A DNA stretch of 64,000 nucleotides, from the NCBI RefSeq assembly GCF_900096915.1, contig NZ_FMYK01000003.1, positions 1 through 64,000 on the forward strand, read 5' to 3'. Positions 1-8,084 of the stretch are shown piece after piece; positions within the stretch are counted from its first letter, which is position 1; each line of letters begins with the position of its first letter. The notes beneath the pieces are model-generated. The model saw only the letters and a program-made list of their open reading frames with translations, was not told the origin of the DNA and did no database searches. The position numbers and the translations under genes are program-made. This DNA is from Acinetobacter marinus. Its GTDB lineage: Bacteria; Pseudomonadota; Gammaproteobacteria; Pseudomonadales; Moraxellaceae.

Positions 1-78
1 TAAATTCTGGAGTATATCGTTTACTGCTCATAAGCACCTCGTTAATTAGCCATTTTATCTAACTAAAAGGTGTCTACA
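1..78 (-). mobile_element. Edge of an insertion sequence, start of an IS3-type transposase OrfA
   Basis: On the minus strand an ATG at 31-29, preceded by a GAGG ribosome-binding site, opens a frame reading MSSKRYTPEF before leaving the window. This is the typical opening of IS3-family OrfA proteins, which begin with KRYTxEFK. Upstream, a TGTAGACACC end (minus strand, from position 78) could be the IS terminus, placing the insertion about 15 bp beyond the stop of the xre gene. Only ten codons are visible, so the family call is an inference. Confidence 0.45.
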
Positions 79-92
79 AAATCGGTGGCTAT

Positions 93-482
93 TCACAGCT
101 CCAAGATACTGTTGTCATTAAAATGCGTTAAGTGCGCTATGCTGGCTTCGGATAGGCGTTCAATGTAGTTATTCACCATCGCTACTGACCGTTCGGCAAT
201 AGCATTGTATAAAATCGCCACTTGGGACAATTTCGGGTCAATGTCAGGCTCACCAGTAAAGCCCAGCACCCAATCTGCAGATACACCATAAAACAAGCAT
301 AGTCTAAGTAAAATAGCTGAGTTTGGTAGTCTACCATTCTCAATTTCACTAATACGGTTTTTGATCGGTTCGCCCCAAATATGTACGCCTACGTCCTCCT
401 GTCGCACCTTTGCCATTGTGCGAGCGATTTTTAAACGCTTGCCTACTGATTTCGCTGTCTTTTCTTCAATAAATGCGGTCAT
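93..482 (-). CDS. Xre-family helix-turn-helix regulator of the mobile element
   Basis: 129-aa protein with an N-terminal HTH_XRE domain at about residues 12-70. It shows a GKRLKIAR start, a QEDVG helix and the characteristic ISEIENGRLPNSAILLRL second half. The remaining roughly 55 residues are helical with no recognised domain. Proteins of this layout are usually cytoplasmic DNA-binding repressors of mobile elements. It is the last gene of the leftward-reading element before the IS at the window edge and is not obviously co-transcribed with the 185-aa gene upstream of it, because a 40-bp hairpin region lies between. Its operator is unknown. Confidence 0.75.
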   Translation of the reverse strand: MTAFIEEKTAKSVGKRLKIARTMAKVRQEDVGVHIWGEPIKNRISEIENGRLPNSAILLRLCLFYGVSADWVLGFTGEPDIDPKLSQVAILYNAIAERSVAMVNNYIERLSEASIAHLTHFNDNSILEL

Positions 483-558
483 CTGGAATACCTAAAATTG
501 GGGAGCATTTGACTTGTTATACTGAGTTCGCACCCAACGCCTTAATGGTGTGCTACCA

Positions 559-599
559 CATGGCGCATGACTGAATCCACAATACAATCATGCGCCATG
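559..599. terminator. 12-bp perfect hairpin with T run on the plus side
   Basis: Arms CATGGCGCATGA (559-570) and TCATGCGCCATG (588-599) pair perfectly. A run of six T follows on the plus strand only. It would therefore best terminate rightward transcription, although both flanking genes read leftward. It may insulate the genes, or be a protein-binding palindrome. Confidence 0.5.
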
Positions 600-606
600 C
601 TCTTTT

Positions 607-1164
607 TTAAATACCTACAATTACGTTCAACTGCACTGCTTTAGCTTCGCTGTAAATATCGTCAATACGTGCCTGTAGCTGTGGCATGACGATACGTTTA
701 GCTTGGTAAACTTCCTGTTCAGCCTTGTCAAAATCAAAAGGTGCTTTCATATCAATGACTGCCTTGATTTGCTCATTTGAAAGGTCTGCTCGTCTTAATT
801 CCCAATAGATACCATCTCGTGCATTTTTGGCATTTTGGATTTGATTGCTTACAGTCGTTGCAATCGAACGTGCTTCACTTAATTGCTTATGAAGTTGTGC
901 CAGTTCATCGGCATGATTACTGATATGGGTGTCGTAGGCTTCAAGTGCCTGTTGGGTAGTCGCCTTGTAATTGGCTTCCTGTTGATCAAGTTCAGCATTC
1001 ATCTGTAAATACGCATCATCTACGCTGATATTTTGCTGTTCTGCTCGATGAATAATTTCTTGTGCTGTCGCAGTAAATGCACCACGCTCGATGAGTTTTG
1101 CAAGGCGCATTGTAAGCGGATAACTAAGGCGTACGGCTTTGGCTCGATCATCTAAAGTAATCAT
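607..1164 (-). CDS. Unknown coiled-coil protein of the mobile element
   Basis: 185-aa protein of no recognised family. About residues 40-120 are Gln/Ala/Glu-rich heptad-like sequence consistent with a coiled coil. No signal peptide, membrane segment or catalytic motif is visible. It is the third of three closely spaced minus-strand genes (1841 to 607) that probably share a promoter in the 1842-2318 gap. The N-terminal part (DDRAKAVRLSYPLTMRLAKLIERG) has a short helical look but is not a clear HTH. A structural or DNA-associated role is possible. Function is not assigned. Confidence 0.6.
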   Translation of the reverse strand: MITLDDRAKAVRLSYPLTMRLAKLIERGAFTATAQEIIHRAEQQNISVDDAYLQMNAELDQQEANYKATTQQALEAYDTHISNHADELAQLHKQLSEARSIATTVSNQIQNAKNARDGIYWELRRADLSNEQIKAVIDMKAPFDFDKAEQEVYQAKRIVMPQLQARIDDIYSEAKAVQLNVIVGI

Positions 1165-1223
1165 GAAAAAAATCCCACTGGTTAAAATGAGATTTCATTA
1201 TTCATTAGTTCGTTTAAGCCAAT

Positions 1224-1577
1224 TTAGCCAGTTCCAAAAACCTTATCATCAGTGCATTTACGAATATATTCTTTAGTTTGCTTATAGCTGTCATCAATCA
1301 TTGTTTTAAGTCGTTCCTGTTGTTCAGGCGTTTCGGCTTGTCGGTATGCTTGCTCTAGTTTGCTCGATTGGAATTGCATAGAGATAACACGGTCTAGCTG
1401 TCTAGGTGTCAAAAGTGCAAGGCGTTTCACTCTATTTTTGGAGGTAATCCGCTTGCCCTCTGTGGTCTTTGCACCTGTGGATTTTTCCCACGGCTTAGAT
1501 GCTAGGATTCGTTCACGCTGTTGCCGTCTGCGTTCATCAGTCCATGCCAGTGCGTGCTTATCGGATTTACCTCCCAT
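1224..1577 (-). CDS. Small basic unknown protein with WEKSTGAKTTEGK motif
   Basis: 117-aa, strongly basic protein. Around residues 29-45 it carries KPWEKSTGAKTTEGK, a motif type seen in small proteins of phages and mobile elements, possibly a nucleic-acid contact. The C-terminal half is a charged helical region (EQAYRQAETPEQQERLK). The start codon lies 3 bp beyond the stop of the 86-aa upstream gene, so the two are translated as one unit. A long plus-strand frame across both genes is a shadow. Function is unknown. Confidence 0.6.
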   Translation of the reverse strand: MGGKSDKHALAWTDERRRQQRERILASKPWEKSTGAKTTEGKRITSKNRVKRLALLTPRQLDRVISMQFQSSKLEQAYRQAETPEQQERLKTMIDDSYKQTKEYIRKCTDDKVFGTG

Positions 1578-1580
1578 TGG

Positions 1581-1841
1581 TCAATCCTCCTCAATGAGTT
1601 GCATATGGGCTTGGTGCTGTGCTTCTTTCACAATTGCCGATAGCGTACCAACGGACATGACAATCACACCTTTTACACCTTGTTTTCGTAGCATGTGCGC
1701 CCTTGTGCCGAATAGATTGCCGTCATCAACTAGCTTGACTTCAACGACTTTGGAGGTCTTATCATTGACGGCAAGTTTTGGATAAATCTTGTGAGGGTCA
1801 AGTGCATAAGATACGAGTACAAATTTCTTGATTTCAGTCAT
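1581..1841 (-). CDS. Small unknown protein
   Basis: 86-aa protein with alternating hydrophobic strands (KKFVLVSYAL, GVKGVIVMSVGTLSAIV) that suggest a small alpha/beta fold. No motif was recognised. It is the first gene of a three-gene minus-strand operon (1841 to 607). The start is supported by AGGAGC about 8 bp upstream on the minus strand. Its upstream gap holds repeated AAAAATG elements that could be regulatory. It belongs to the integrated element by position. No function assigned. Confidence 0.6.
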   Translation of the reverse strand: MTEIKKFVLVSYALDPHKIYPKLAVNDKTSKVVEVKLVDDGNLFGTRAHMLRKQGVKGVIVMSVGTLSAIVKEAQHQAHMQLIEED

Positions 1842-2318
1842 GTTTTTAGCTCCTAAAATGTCAAAAATGAAAAATCACCAGTTCGATCAAACTAAAGAAT
1901 AATGTAAAAAAATGACGGCAATTTCTGACATTCCAAATTGCGTATATTAATGATTATTAAAAGATTACTGATTAAAAAATGACAAAAGGTAAAAATGTAA
2001 AGAACTGGTGCAAAAAGGGTATGTAAAAATGTCAAAATCTAAAAAGTGACTTATGATTGATTTTTCTGCACCCCCAAGTATCAGAAATGCAGAATTTTAC
2101 TTGTATTGAAAATGCAATCAATCTATTGCGGTGTAAGGCGTTTAATAGGTTCGGTACGGTCTTGAATTGGTGTGCTGTCTATGTGAAATTACCTTGATGT
2201 ACCTTGATGACTGCGCAATTTTGATCATACCTTTAGCTATTGGGATATAAGGCTTTGGGCGGACAATGATGTTGTTTTTGATCACACCTTATCATATTTA
2301 CACTTAAGTTGCTCACTT
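1842..2318. other. Non-coding gap with repeated AAAAATG elements and a 10-bp tandem repeat
   Basis: 477 bp without a convincing gene. At least five AAAAATG(A/T)(A/C)A-like elements occur between about 1863 and 2037 (1863, 1906, 1974, 1991 and 2024), so the left part is very A-rich on the plus strand. TACCTTGATG is repeated in tandem at 2190-2209. The gap probably contains the promoter of the 1841-607 operon and its operators. Nothing else was seen. Confidence 0.45.
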
Positions 2319-3605
2319 CTAACGAACCTTCAAAAAGCTCCCTACACGAAATGGATTAGCACTTAACTTTTCACGGCTCATTTGCCAGTTATTATTTTTA
2401 TTATGCACCGCACCCAATGACAATTTCGCTTTGCCAAATTTATCATGCACATTTTCAAAAGTTGCCATCAGCCGTTCAATTTCTTGAACCTGTTGCATAT
2501 CTGTGAGTAAGTCATAAGTATGTTTTGCTTTCGGTTCAAGGCACGTTAAAACCACACCACACTTTTTAAATCGAATCCCTTTTTCATAGAGAGTTGCAAT
2601 CATCTTTGAGGCATATCTAGTCATCAAAAGTAAATCATCAGTCGGTTCGGGAAAACTAAAAGATACTGACTTGTTATAAAACGGCATACTTTCATCGAAA
2701 GGATTTGATTGTACAAAAACCATCATACAACCACACAAGAGCGCATCATCTCGCAACCGCTTAAACGCATCTTGTACATACGCACGGATTGCCGACTGTA
2801 AATCGACTAATTCAGTCACACGCTGTCCGAAAGAGCGACTAGAAATGATTTGTTGCTTTGCATCGGGTGTATGTTCAATCTCGATACATGACGTACCTTG
2901 TAGCTCAAGTACGGTTCTTTGCATGACTACTGAAAACTGCTTCCGTATAAAACTATCATTTGCACTAGCCAAGTCCAATACATTAGTAATACTGATATTT
3001 TGCAGTTTCTTACTGTGCTTACGTCCTACTCCCCACACTTCGCTTACATCAATTTGTGAAAATATATCTTCTTTTGAGGTTAGACTCATTTCATAAAGAT
3101 TACAAATTCCGTCATATTGCTGATTTTTCTTTGCAATGTGATTGGCTATTTTCGCTTCGGTTTTAGTTGCACCGATGCCAATGCACACAGGTAGGCTTAA
3201 CCATTGCCAAAGTCTTGCTTTGATCTTCTGCGCCATTTGATCAAGGTCAAAGTTGCGATGCCGTGTTAAGTCTAAAAAACATTCGTCAATTGAATAAATT
3301 TCTTGTTCGCCCAGACCGACAAAATCAAAAAGGACGCTGTGAAATCGACGTGACATTTCACCATACAAGGCATAGTTACTTGATAGGACTTGGATTTGAT
3401 GCTGTTTGATCATGTCTTGAATCTTAAACAATGGTGTACCCATCTTTATGCCTAAGTCTTTAACTTCCTGACTCCGTGCGATGGCACAACCATCATTATT
3501 AGACAGCACAAGAACAGGCACATTATTCAGCTTAGGATTAAACGCACGTTCGCAACTGACATAACAATTGTTGATGTCTACCAGTGCAAATATTCGATTT
3601 TGCAT
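2319..3605 (-). CDS. umuC: DNA polymerase V catalytic subunit UmuC
   Basis: 428-aa Y-family translesion polymerase, the usual UmuC length. Visible motifs are FALVDINNCYVSCERAF at the N-terminus (first catalytic Asp), SNNDGCAIARS, and the catalytic SIDECFLDL near residue 105. A helix-hairpin-helix region (EVWGVGRKHSKKL) follows, then a little-finger domain and the UmuC C-terminal extension. With processed UmuD it would bypass DNA lesions. It lies 13 bp downstream of umuD, forming the usual umuDC operon, and sits next to a SRAP gene. Carriage on a ssrA-integrated element makes this a mobile, probably extra, copy. All key residues are present. Confidence 0.95.
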   Translation of the reverse strand: MQNRIFALVDINNCYVSCERAFNPKLNNVPVLVLSNNDGCAIARSQEVKDLGIKMGTPLFKIQDMIKQHQIQVLSSNYALYGEMSRRFHSVLFDFVGLGEQEIYSIDECFLDLTRHRNFDLDQMAQKIKARLWQWLSLPVCIGIGATKTEAKIANHIAKKNQQYDGICNLYEMSLTSKEDIFSQIDVSEVWGVGRKHSKKLQNISITNVLDLASANDSFIRKQFSVVMQRTVLELQGTSCIEIEHTPDAKQQIISSRSFGQRVTELVDLQSAIRAYVQDAFKRLRDDALLCGCMMVFVQSNPFDESMPFYNKSVSFSFPEPTDDLLLMTRYASKMIATLYEKGIRFKKCGVVLTCLEPKAKHTYDLLTDMQQVQEIERLMATFENVHDKFGKAKLSLGAVHNKNNNWQMSREKLSANPFRVGSFLKVR

Positions 3606-3618
3606 GATACTGACTCAA

Positions 3619-4167
3619 CTATTTACGCTTACGCAAGGGCTTGATAATACTTGTGACAACTCCCCATATTTGCAGTTCTTGACCATCAAGAAAGTGTATG
3701 TCTGAGTATTCAGGATTTTCGGCTTTGAGGTAAGTTTCTTGAGGTGTAATGATGAGTCGTTTAACGGTAAATTCATTATCTACAAGCGCAATAACAATCT
3801 CACCATCGTGCGCATTTAAGCTCCGATCAACAATTAATTGATCGCCCACATCTATACCAGCATTGAACATAGATAATGAATTGACTTCAACAATGAATGT
3901 TGCCGATTGGTTATCAATCAAAAACTCATTTAAATCAATAGAGCGGTCGATATAGTCATTCGCAGGGGACGGAAAGCCTGCCGATACTCGATCAAGTACA
4001 AAGGGTATGCTCACAGTAGTTCTTGCAACTACAGGGCGAATATCGTGCGAAGAAACACTTTCAAGTAAGGCGTTTAAAGTCGGGCTTGGACTGCCATTTT
4101 CACCCATCAGATTTTGCAATGAACGCCATGCACCATCTGAGAAATAGACTTGCAATTTCTTAGTCAT
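3619..4167 (-). CDS. umuD: UmuD-like S24 self-cleaving SOS mutagenesis protein with extended N-terminus
   Basis: The start was taken at 4167 (MTKKLQVYF) because AGGAG precedes it, giving 182 aa. The C-terminal S24/LexA-type domain contains an A-G autocleavage site before FPSP (about residue 60), a nucleophilic serine in SLSM and a catalytic lysine in EFTVKRL. E. coli UmuD is about 140 aa. Here roughly 40 extra N-terminal residues precede the cleavage site, as in LexA and the long Acinetobacter UmuD (UmuDAb), which acts as a repressor. The protein may therefore regulate as well as serve Pol V; that is inference. The gene is immediately upstream of umuC. Confidence 0.9.
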   Translation of the reverse strand: MTKKLQVYFSDGAWRSLQNLMGENGSPSPTLNALLESVSSHDIRPVVARTTVSIPFVLDRVSAGFPSPANDYIDRSIDLNEFLIDNQSATFIVEVNSLSMFNAGIDVGDQLIVDRSLNAHDGEIVIALVDNEFTVKRLIITPQETYLKAENPEYSDIHFLDGQELQIWGVVTSIIKPLRKRK

Positions 4168-4277
4168 AAAAGAACTCCTATGCAACTTGGCATGTTTGAA
4201 GTTATCTGTAACGAATAGGATACGTTGATTTGTAAAAATGATGCAACGACTATAAACCTAATAAAATCAACTGAGCG

Positions 4278-4937
4278 TCAAAATAAGTCGTGCTGTGGTG
4301 AGATTTTTTGAGGGCGAGGCATGTGTTTAGCCGTAAATTCGTCTGACATGTCGAAGTAAAAATCAGGTGCATTTCTATGACTTGTTTTCAGCCAGTCTTT
4401 ACGGTGTTGTTCAGGGATGACGATTATTGAGCGTTTTTCATCGTTAGGCTGGTGAAATTGGGACATAAAAGGATGCTGGTCTGCATTGATCGTGAGCATG
4501 GTCATTGAACGCACTTGCTGACCGTCTATCGTAGTGTTTTCAAACAGCCCAGCTACAGTAAAAGGCTTACCATCTTTTCGGGAAATTCCCCATCTCTGTG
4601 CTTTACCATCTATGTATCGAGGTTCATAGATAATTTCTACAGGAATCAAAGCAAATTGATTGTTTTGCCAAGCATGACTAAAGCTCGGCTTTTCATGAAC
4701 AGTTTCCGTGCGTGCATTGTAGGTATAACGGCAAATATCTAAACTCTTTGCCCACTTTGGTACTAATCCGAATTTTACACTGCGCCACTCAATGTTTTCA
4801 GTATTTGGATTATAAAAGAGTAATGCACTGTCATGACTTGGATAAATGTCTTCGCCGAGTTCAAAGTTTGGCATTTGCAAGTCAAGCCCAAGTTGTACAA
4901 TCTTGGGCTTGCTGATCGGTTTAAAGTTGGCACACAT
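4278..4937 (-). CDS. yedK: SRAP-domain abasic-site processing protein (YedK/HMCES family)
   Basis: 219-aa protein. It starts Met-Cys-Ala-Asn, placing the catalytic Cys2 that forms the thiazolidine crosslink with abasic DNA directly after the initiator, which fixes the start. Further family motifs are YNARTETV, PSFSHAW, PVEIIYEP, WGIS, FTVAGLFE and a Met-Leu-Thr followed by the HPFMSQFHQ histidine region. SRAP proteins shield abasic sites in single-stranded DNA. It is transcribed in the same direction as umuDC, 110 bp upstream of umuD, making a compact DNA-damage cassette next to the repeat array and primase. Confidence 0.93.
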   Translation of the reverse strand: MCANFKPISKPKIVQLGLDLQMPNFELGEDIYPSHDSALLFYNPNTENIEWRSVKFGLVPKWAKSLDICRYTYNARTETVHEKPSFSHAWQNNQFALIPVEIIYEPRYIDGKAQRWGISRKDGKPFTVAGLFENTTIDGQQVRSMTMLTINADQHPFMSQFHQPNDEKRSIIVIPEQHRKDWLKTSHRNAPDFYFDMSDEFTAKHMPRPQKISPQHDLF

Positions 4938-5029
4938 TGATACTTAATTTAATGATCCAGTTTAATTAAGAAACCATATTACATTGATAAAGTCGAGGAT
5001 TACTCAAAGAGTAAAATATAATAAAAGTC

Positions 5030-5233
5030 TGCTAATTCTGCTAATTTCGTCTACAAGCCTTATTTACCAATAGTTACAGCTTAGCAATTTCCTTGCTAAC
5101 TCTTTGCTAATTCTGCTAACTCCCTGCTATTTAGCAATGGATTAGCAACTTTTAGCAACCGATTAGCAAGCCGTTTGCTATTGCAAAACCTATATACAAC
5201 ATGTGATACAGCCATATTTAGCAAAATTAGCAA
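5030..5233. repeat. TTAGCAA/TTGCTAA iteron-like array
   Basis: About thirteen copies of the heptamer TTAGCAA or its complement TTGCTAA (some shortened to TGCTAA) lie within 204 bp. They start near 5030, 5039, 5081, 5093, 5104, 5114, 5131, 5142, 5152, 5163, 5175, 5218 and 5227. Copies occur in both orientations, many about 10-11 bp apart, which would place them on one face of the helix. The array abuts and overlaps the 3' end of the DUF3987 primase-like gene. By analogy with iteron origins and the P4 ori/crr repeats it is a candidate replication origin or Rep-binding site. Confidence 0.6.
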
Positions 5234-7473
5234 GTTTTTCGACACTTTGGATTTATAACGATGTAGTCCTTGTTATTAATTTGCTCGATTTGGATGTAAT
5301 TTGCATCAATCAAGTGTGTAAGGATTTCGTTATAAATTACGCCATTTCTAAATTTAGATGGTGCATATTGTCGGATGGATGATTTTAAAATCTTCTCCTC
5401 ATTTTGTTTAAGCAACCAGTCCAATAATTCTTGTGCATCAGATTTCTTGAGCGTTTCAACTTCGGCATAACGTAGCCATTCTTTAAGTGAATGCCTTAGC
5501 ACTTCACATGCACTGTGCATCGTTTCGCCAGTTATAACGCTCTGCTTCTCAAAATACGCCAGCACCGTAGCTAAGCGTCTAGCGAGCTGTGGCGCACGGC
5601 TTGCGAATGGTTGAATATATTCATATCGCTTGCCTTTAGCCTGCAAACGCTCACACTCGTTGTAGAAATCAAGCTCTACGGTGTTGGCTTCATCACTCAT
5701 GGGGATAATTGGGCGTGCTGGCGTGTCGCTGTCTATTTGCTGTGAATTACGCTCACAGTCAAATAATGGCAATAACTCGGTGCATCGTTGCCAGTAGGCG
5801 ATTAGTCTAGGGTCTTTATTGGTGTGCCTTGTTTTATTTCTGAATGCGCTGTCCTGCGTGCGTTGCCCTGCGAGATTTTCAGGTACGGTTAAAATGAAGC
5901 GTGGTAAAAAGCCTTGTTCACGTAGCAATGGGTCTTTGAGCGCATCAGATAGCACCTCATGCTGTCCCTGTAAGTTGAATGCAAGGCGCACGTCATCAGC
6001 TCTGCCACTACCATTGATATTAGATTTTCCACGTGTGCGCTGTGTAGAACCATCATCAAATAACTTGGTAAATCCGCCTAGTGCATTTCTTGCCGTGTCA
6101 CCTTTCATGGTGTGACCGCCAAAGAATTGCCCAGCTTCATCACTGCTGATTGACGCATTAACAATGTTGCCATCAATGTAAAGTGCTGATAGTGACTCAA
6201 AAGTGACATCGTTAAATATGCTCGATGGGTCGCACGGCTTTGGATTGTCAGCAAGGAAAGCGCCTTGTTCTTTTTTACTGGGTAGTGCATTGAGTTCACT
6301 TTCCCATGCTTCAAGCTCAGCTTTATAGTCGTTGTATGCTTTGCGTTCATGCTCTGTTATAACTTTATTTGCAAGTGACATACTGCTACTTTTACGGCTT
6401 CCACTTTTGCCCTCAGTCAATAGGAATAAACTGCACGGCTCACCGATACCGCTAACATCATTCGGCTTGGGTGCGTTTACTGAACGCTGAGCGAGGTGCG
6501 TAGCTGTGGCTAGAACACACTGCACCGTCATGGCGATAGGTGCTTGCACGTATTCCGATATTGCAATGCTTGCGTCCTTAATCAGCTTTGGCATTGCATC
6601 TATAGGGTATGGATTAGGCTTTAGCTCGATGTTTTGCGAAAGTGGTAGCAGTGCGTCCCATGTCGGGCTATAATTATTCTGCTGTGTAATCTGCTTGCGT
6701 ACAGATTTAAGGGCTTGAATATCTGTCGTGGTGTTCAAGCCTTTTTCATTTCTAGCCGATTCATCTTTCTGTAACGCTTCATCAATCAATTCTTGCACCT
6801 CTGGATTATCCATAAACACAATATCTAAATCACTATCAATAAATCGCACGTGATAGCCTGCTACGGCGTTTTTCAGTGCGTCATGTAGCTTCGGGTACAC
6901 TTGCGAATAGGACACCATATACAAGCGGTTAAAACCTGCTTTTGATAGCTGACTGCACACCGATTTAATTAATCTGCATTCGTGGTTTGAAAACTCGTTT
7001 TTTACTTCATCACTTAGCACACCGCCCAAAATGCACAGCGCCACGTTATAGCCGTTATCCGCCAGTTTTAAGGCGTTGAATAGGTCGTAGGCGATAAAGA
7101 TAGGCTGTGATTGCTCAAAACTTCCAAAGCGTGCGAACGCTCTAGGCTTGTGGTCGGGTGGTGGTATATAGATGCGCTTGCCAAGCTCCATGATGGCAAC
7201 TTGTTTTAACTCTCCCTTGCCGTTGCATAGTGGCAATAACAAGGGTTCGTGATACTTCGTACCGTTGATTTCAGGATTGCTAAAATCTATATGCAAGGCT
7301 TGCATGATGTTTAGATCGACATCACCAAACAACGCATGACTTAAGCGTCTTTCATCATTTGGCTGTACCAATTCCGCAAGCTCTAACCATTGTTCAGGCG
7401 TAGACACTTCGGCTTGTAGTGGTTCGAAGAGGTCGGGTGTGGTGTCCCAGTCGGCTTTTGCTTTGGCTGTCAT
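5227..7473 (-). CDS. DUF3987 primase/helicase-like replication protein of a phage satellite
   Basis: 748-aa protein. Residues about 100-225 look TOPRIM-like (FIAYDLFNALKLADNG, CILGGVL), as in P4-alpha-type primases. From about residue 288 the DUF3987 domain begins (YPIDAMPKLI) with a Walker-A-like GKSGSRKSS near 355-363. Later come ISSDEAGQFFGGH, LFDDGSTQRTRG and GFLPRFILTVPE, all typical of the family. Such proteins replace the primase-helicase in many satellites and integrative elements. Its start overlaps the stop of the 93-aa gene by 4 bp, and the iteron array lies at its 3' end. It is the probable replication initiator of the element; the biochemical role is inferred. Confidence 0.85.
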   Translation of the reverse strand: MTAKAKADWDTTPDLFEPLQAEVSTPEQWLELAELVQPNDERRLSHALFGDVDLNIMQALHIDFSNPEINGTKYHEPLLLPLCNGKGELKQVAIMELGKRIYIPPPDHKPRAFARFGSFEQSQPIFIAYDLFNALKLADNGYNVALCILGGVLSDEVKNEFSNHECRLIKSVCSQLSKAGFNRLYMVSYSQVYPKLHDALKNAVAGYHVRFIDSDLDIVFMDNPEVQELIDEALQKDESARNEKGLNTTTDIQALKSVRKQITQQNNYSPTWDALLPLSQNIELKPNPYPIDAMPKLIKDASIAISEYVQAPIAMTVQCVLATATHLAQRSVNAPKPNDVSGIGEPCSLFLLTEGKSGSRKSSSMSLANKVITEHERKAYNDYKAELEAWESELNALPSKKEQGAFLADNPKPCDPSSIFNDVTFESLSALYIDGNIVNASISSDEAGQFFGGHTMKGDTARNALGGFTKLFDDGSTQRTRGKSNINGSGRADDVRLAFNLQGQHEVLSDALKDPLLREQGFLPRFILTVPENLAGQRTQDSAFRNKTRHTNKDPRLIAYWQRCTELLPLFDCERNSQQIDSDTPARPIIPMSDEANTVELDFYNECERLQAKGKRYEYIQPFASRAPQLARRLATVLAYFEKQSVITGETMHSACEVLRHSLKEWLRYAEVETLKKSDAQELLDWLLKQNEEKILKSSIRQYAPSKFRNGVIYNEILTHLIDANYIQIEQINNKDYIVINPKCRKTC

Positions 7474-7751
7474 ACTTCACCACCATCAGAAAATGCCATT
7501 GGTAGCAGTTTTTCAATAAGCTCTAATCTGGTCTGTATGTCGTGGAGAAGATTCGCCACAATGTCATCTCTGACCGCAAGTTCTGCACCCTCATCAAAGC
7601 AGTTAAATGTTGCCGTTGCGAGGTTCTTAGTGCTTTCAACTAATTGGTGAATAACGTCTTGCGCATGATGTGCATCTGCGTCTTTATGTGGGACAAAAAA
7701 TTGACTTGCACAGTTTAATGATACAGTGATGTTTTGATTTGAATTAGGCAT
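7470..7751 (-). CDS. Small unknown protein of the replication operon
   Basis: 93-aa protein, mostly helical, with no recognised domain. Its N-terminus (TVSLNCASQFFVPHKDADAHHAQDVIHQL) and C-terminus (RLELIEKLLPMAF) are amphipathic. It overlaps both neighbours by a few bases (the upstream Ash-like gene and the downstream DUF3987 gene), so translational coupling is likely. Genes in this position are common in satellite replication operons. Function is unknown. Confidence 0.6.
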   Translation of the reverse strand: MPNSNQNITVSLNCASQFFVPHKDADAHHAQDVIHQLVESTKNLATATFNCFDEGAELAVRDDIVANLLHDIQTRLELIEKLLPMAFSDGGEV

Positions 7752-8082
7752 GATTGCCTCCTTTTACTTTTGAGTTGTGATTCACGCTAACTTGAGAAAT
7801 TAGGGTGAAGGGTCTTACTCTCGGTGTAAAAGTACCGCCCGACATATTCGCCATTGCTGACTTATTTTGTCGTGTCAACCCCTCATAAAGGGATTTCAGC
7901 CTTGTGTGCGTAGCTGATACGCTTGCGCTGTGTATGTGCATAGATTGAGAGCCTATGCAGATTTTAGGCACAATAAAACCACAATGACGCTGTGGGGTGA
8001 CGCTTTTACTTTTTGAGAGGTCTACAGAATAAGCTCGATTGAATTTACTTGCAAGACGTACTGGATAATTTAATGCTTTCAT
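7744..8082 (-). CDS. Ash/Icd-like phage-satellite small protein
   Basis: 112-aa basic protein read from an ATG at 8082 (a TTG two codons earlier is possible). The blocks ATHTRLKSLYEGLTRQNKSAMA, SGGTFTPRVRPFTLIS and VNHNSKVKGGNHA resemble the Ash/Icd-like small proteins annotated in P4-like satellites and prophages. These frequently overlap regulatory RNA and may be partly non-coding in function. It lies between a coiled-coil gene and the replication operon with overlapping ends. The assignment rests on motif memory and is not certain. Confidence 0.55.
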   Translation of the reverse strand: MKALNYPVRLASKFNRAYSVDLSKSKSVTPQRHCGFIVPKICIGSQSMHIHSASVSATHTRLKSLYEGLTRQNKSAMANMSGGTFTPRVRPFTLISQVSVNHNSKVKGGNHA

Positions 8083-8084
8083 GA

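Noticed and set aside
1360..1785. Long plus-strand frame overlapping the 1224-1841 genes
   Set aside because: It lies antisense to two minus-strand frames with good spacing and a shared operon layout, and has no domain-like sequence.
4168..4277. LexA-type SOS box upstream of umuD
   Set aside because: No CTG-N10-CAG pattern is present; Acinetobacter-type genomes lack a standard LexA box, so none is claimed.
5030..5233. CRISPR array
   Set aside because: Heptamers occur in both orientations at close, irregular spacing with no spacers of constant size.
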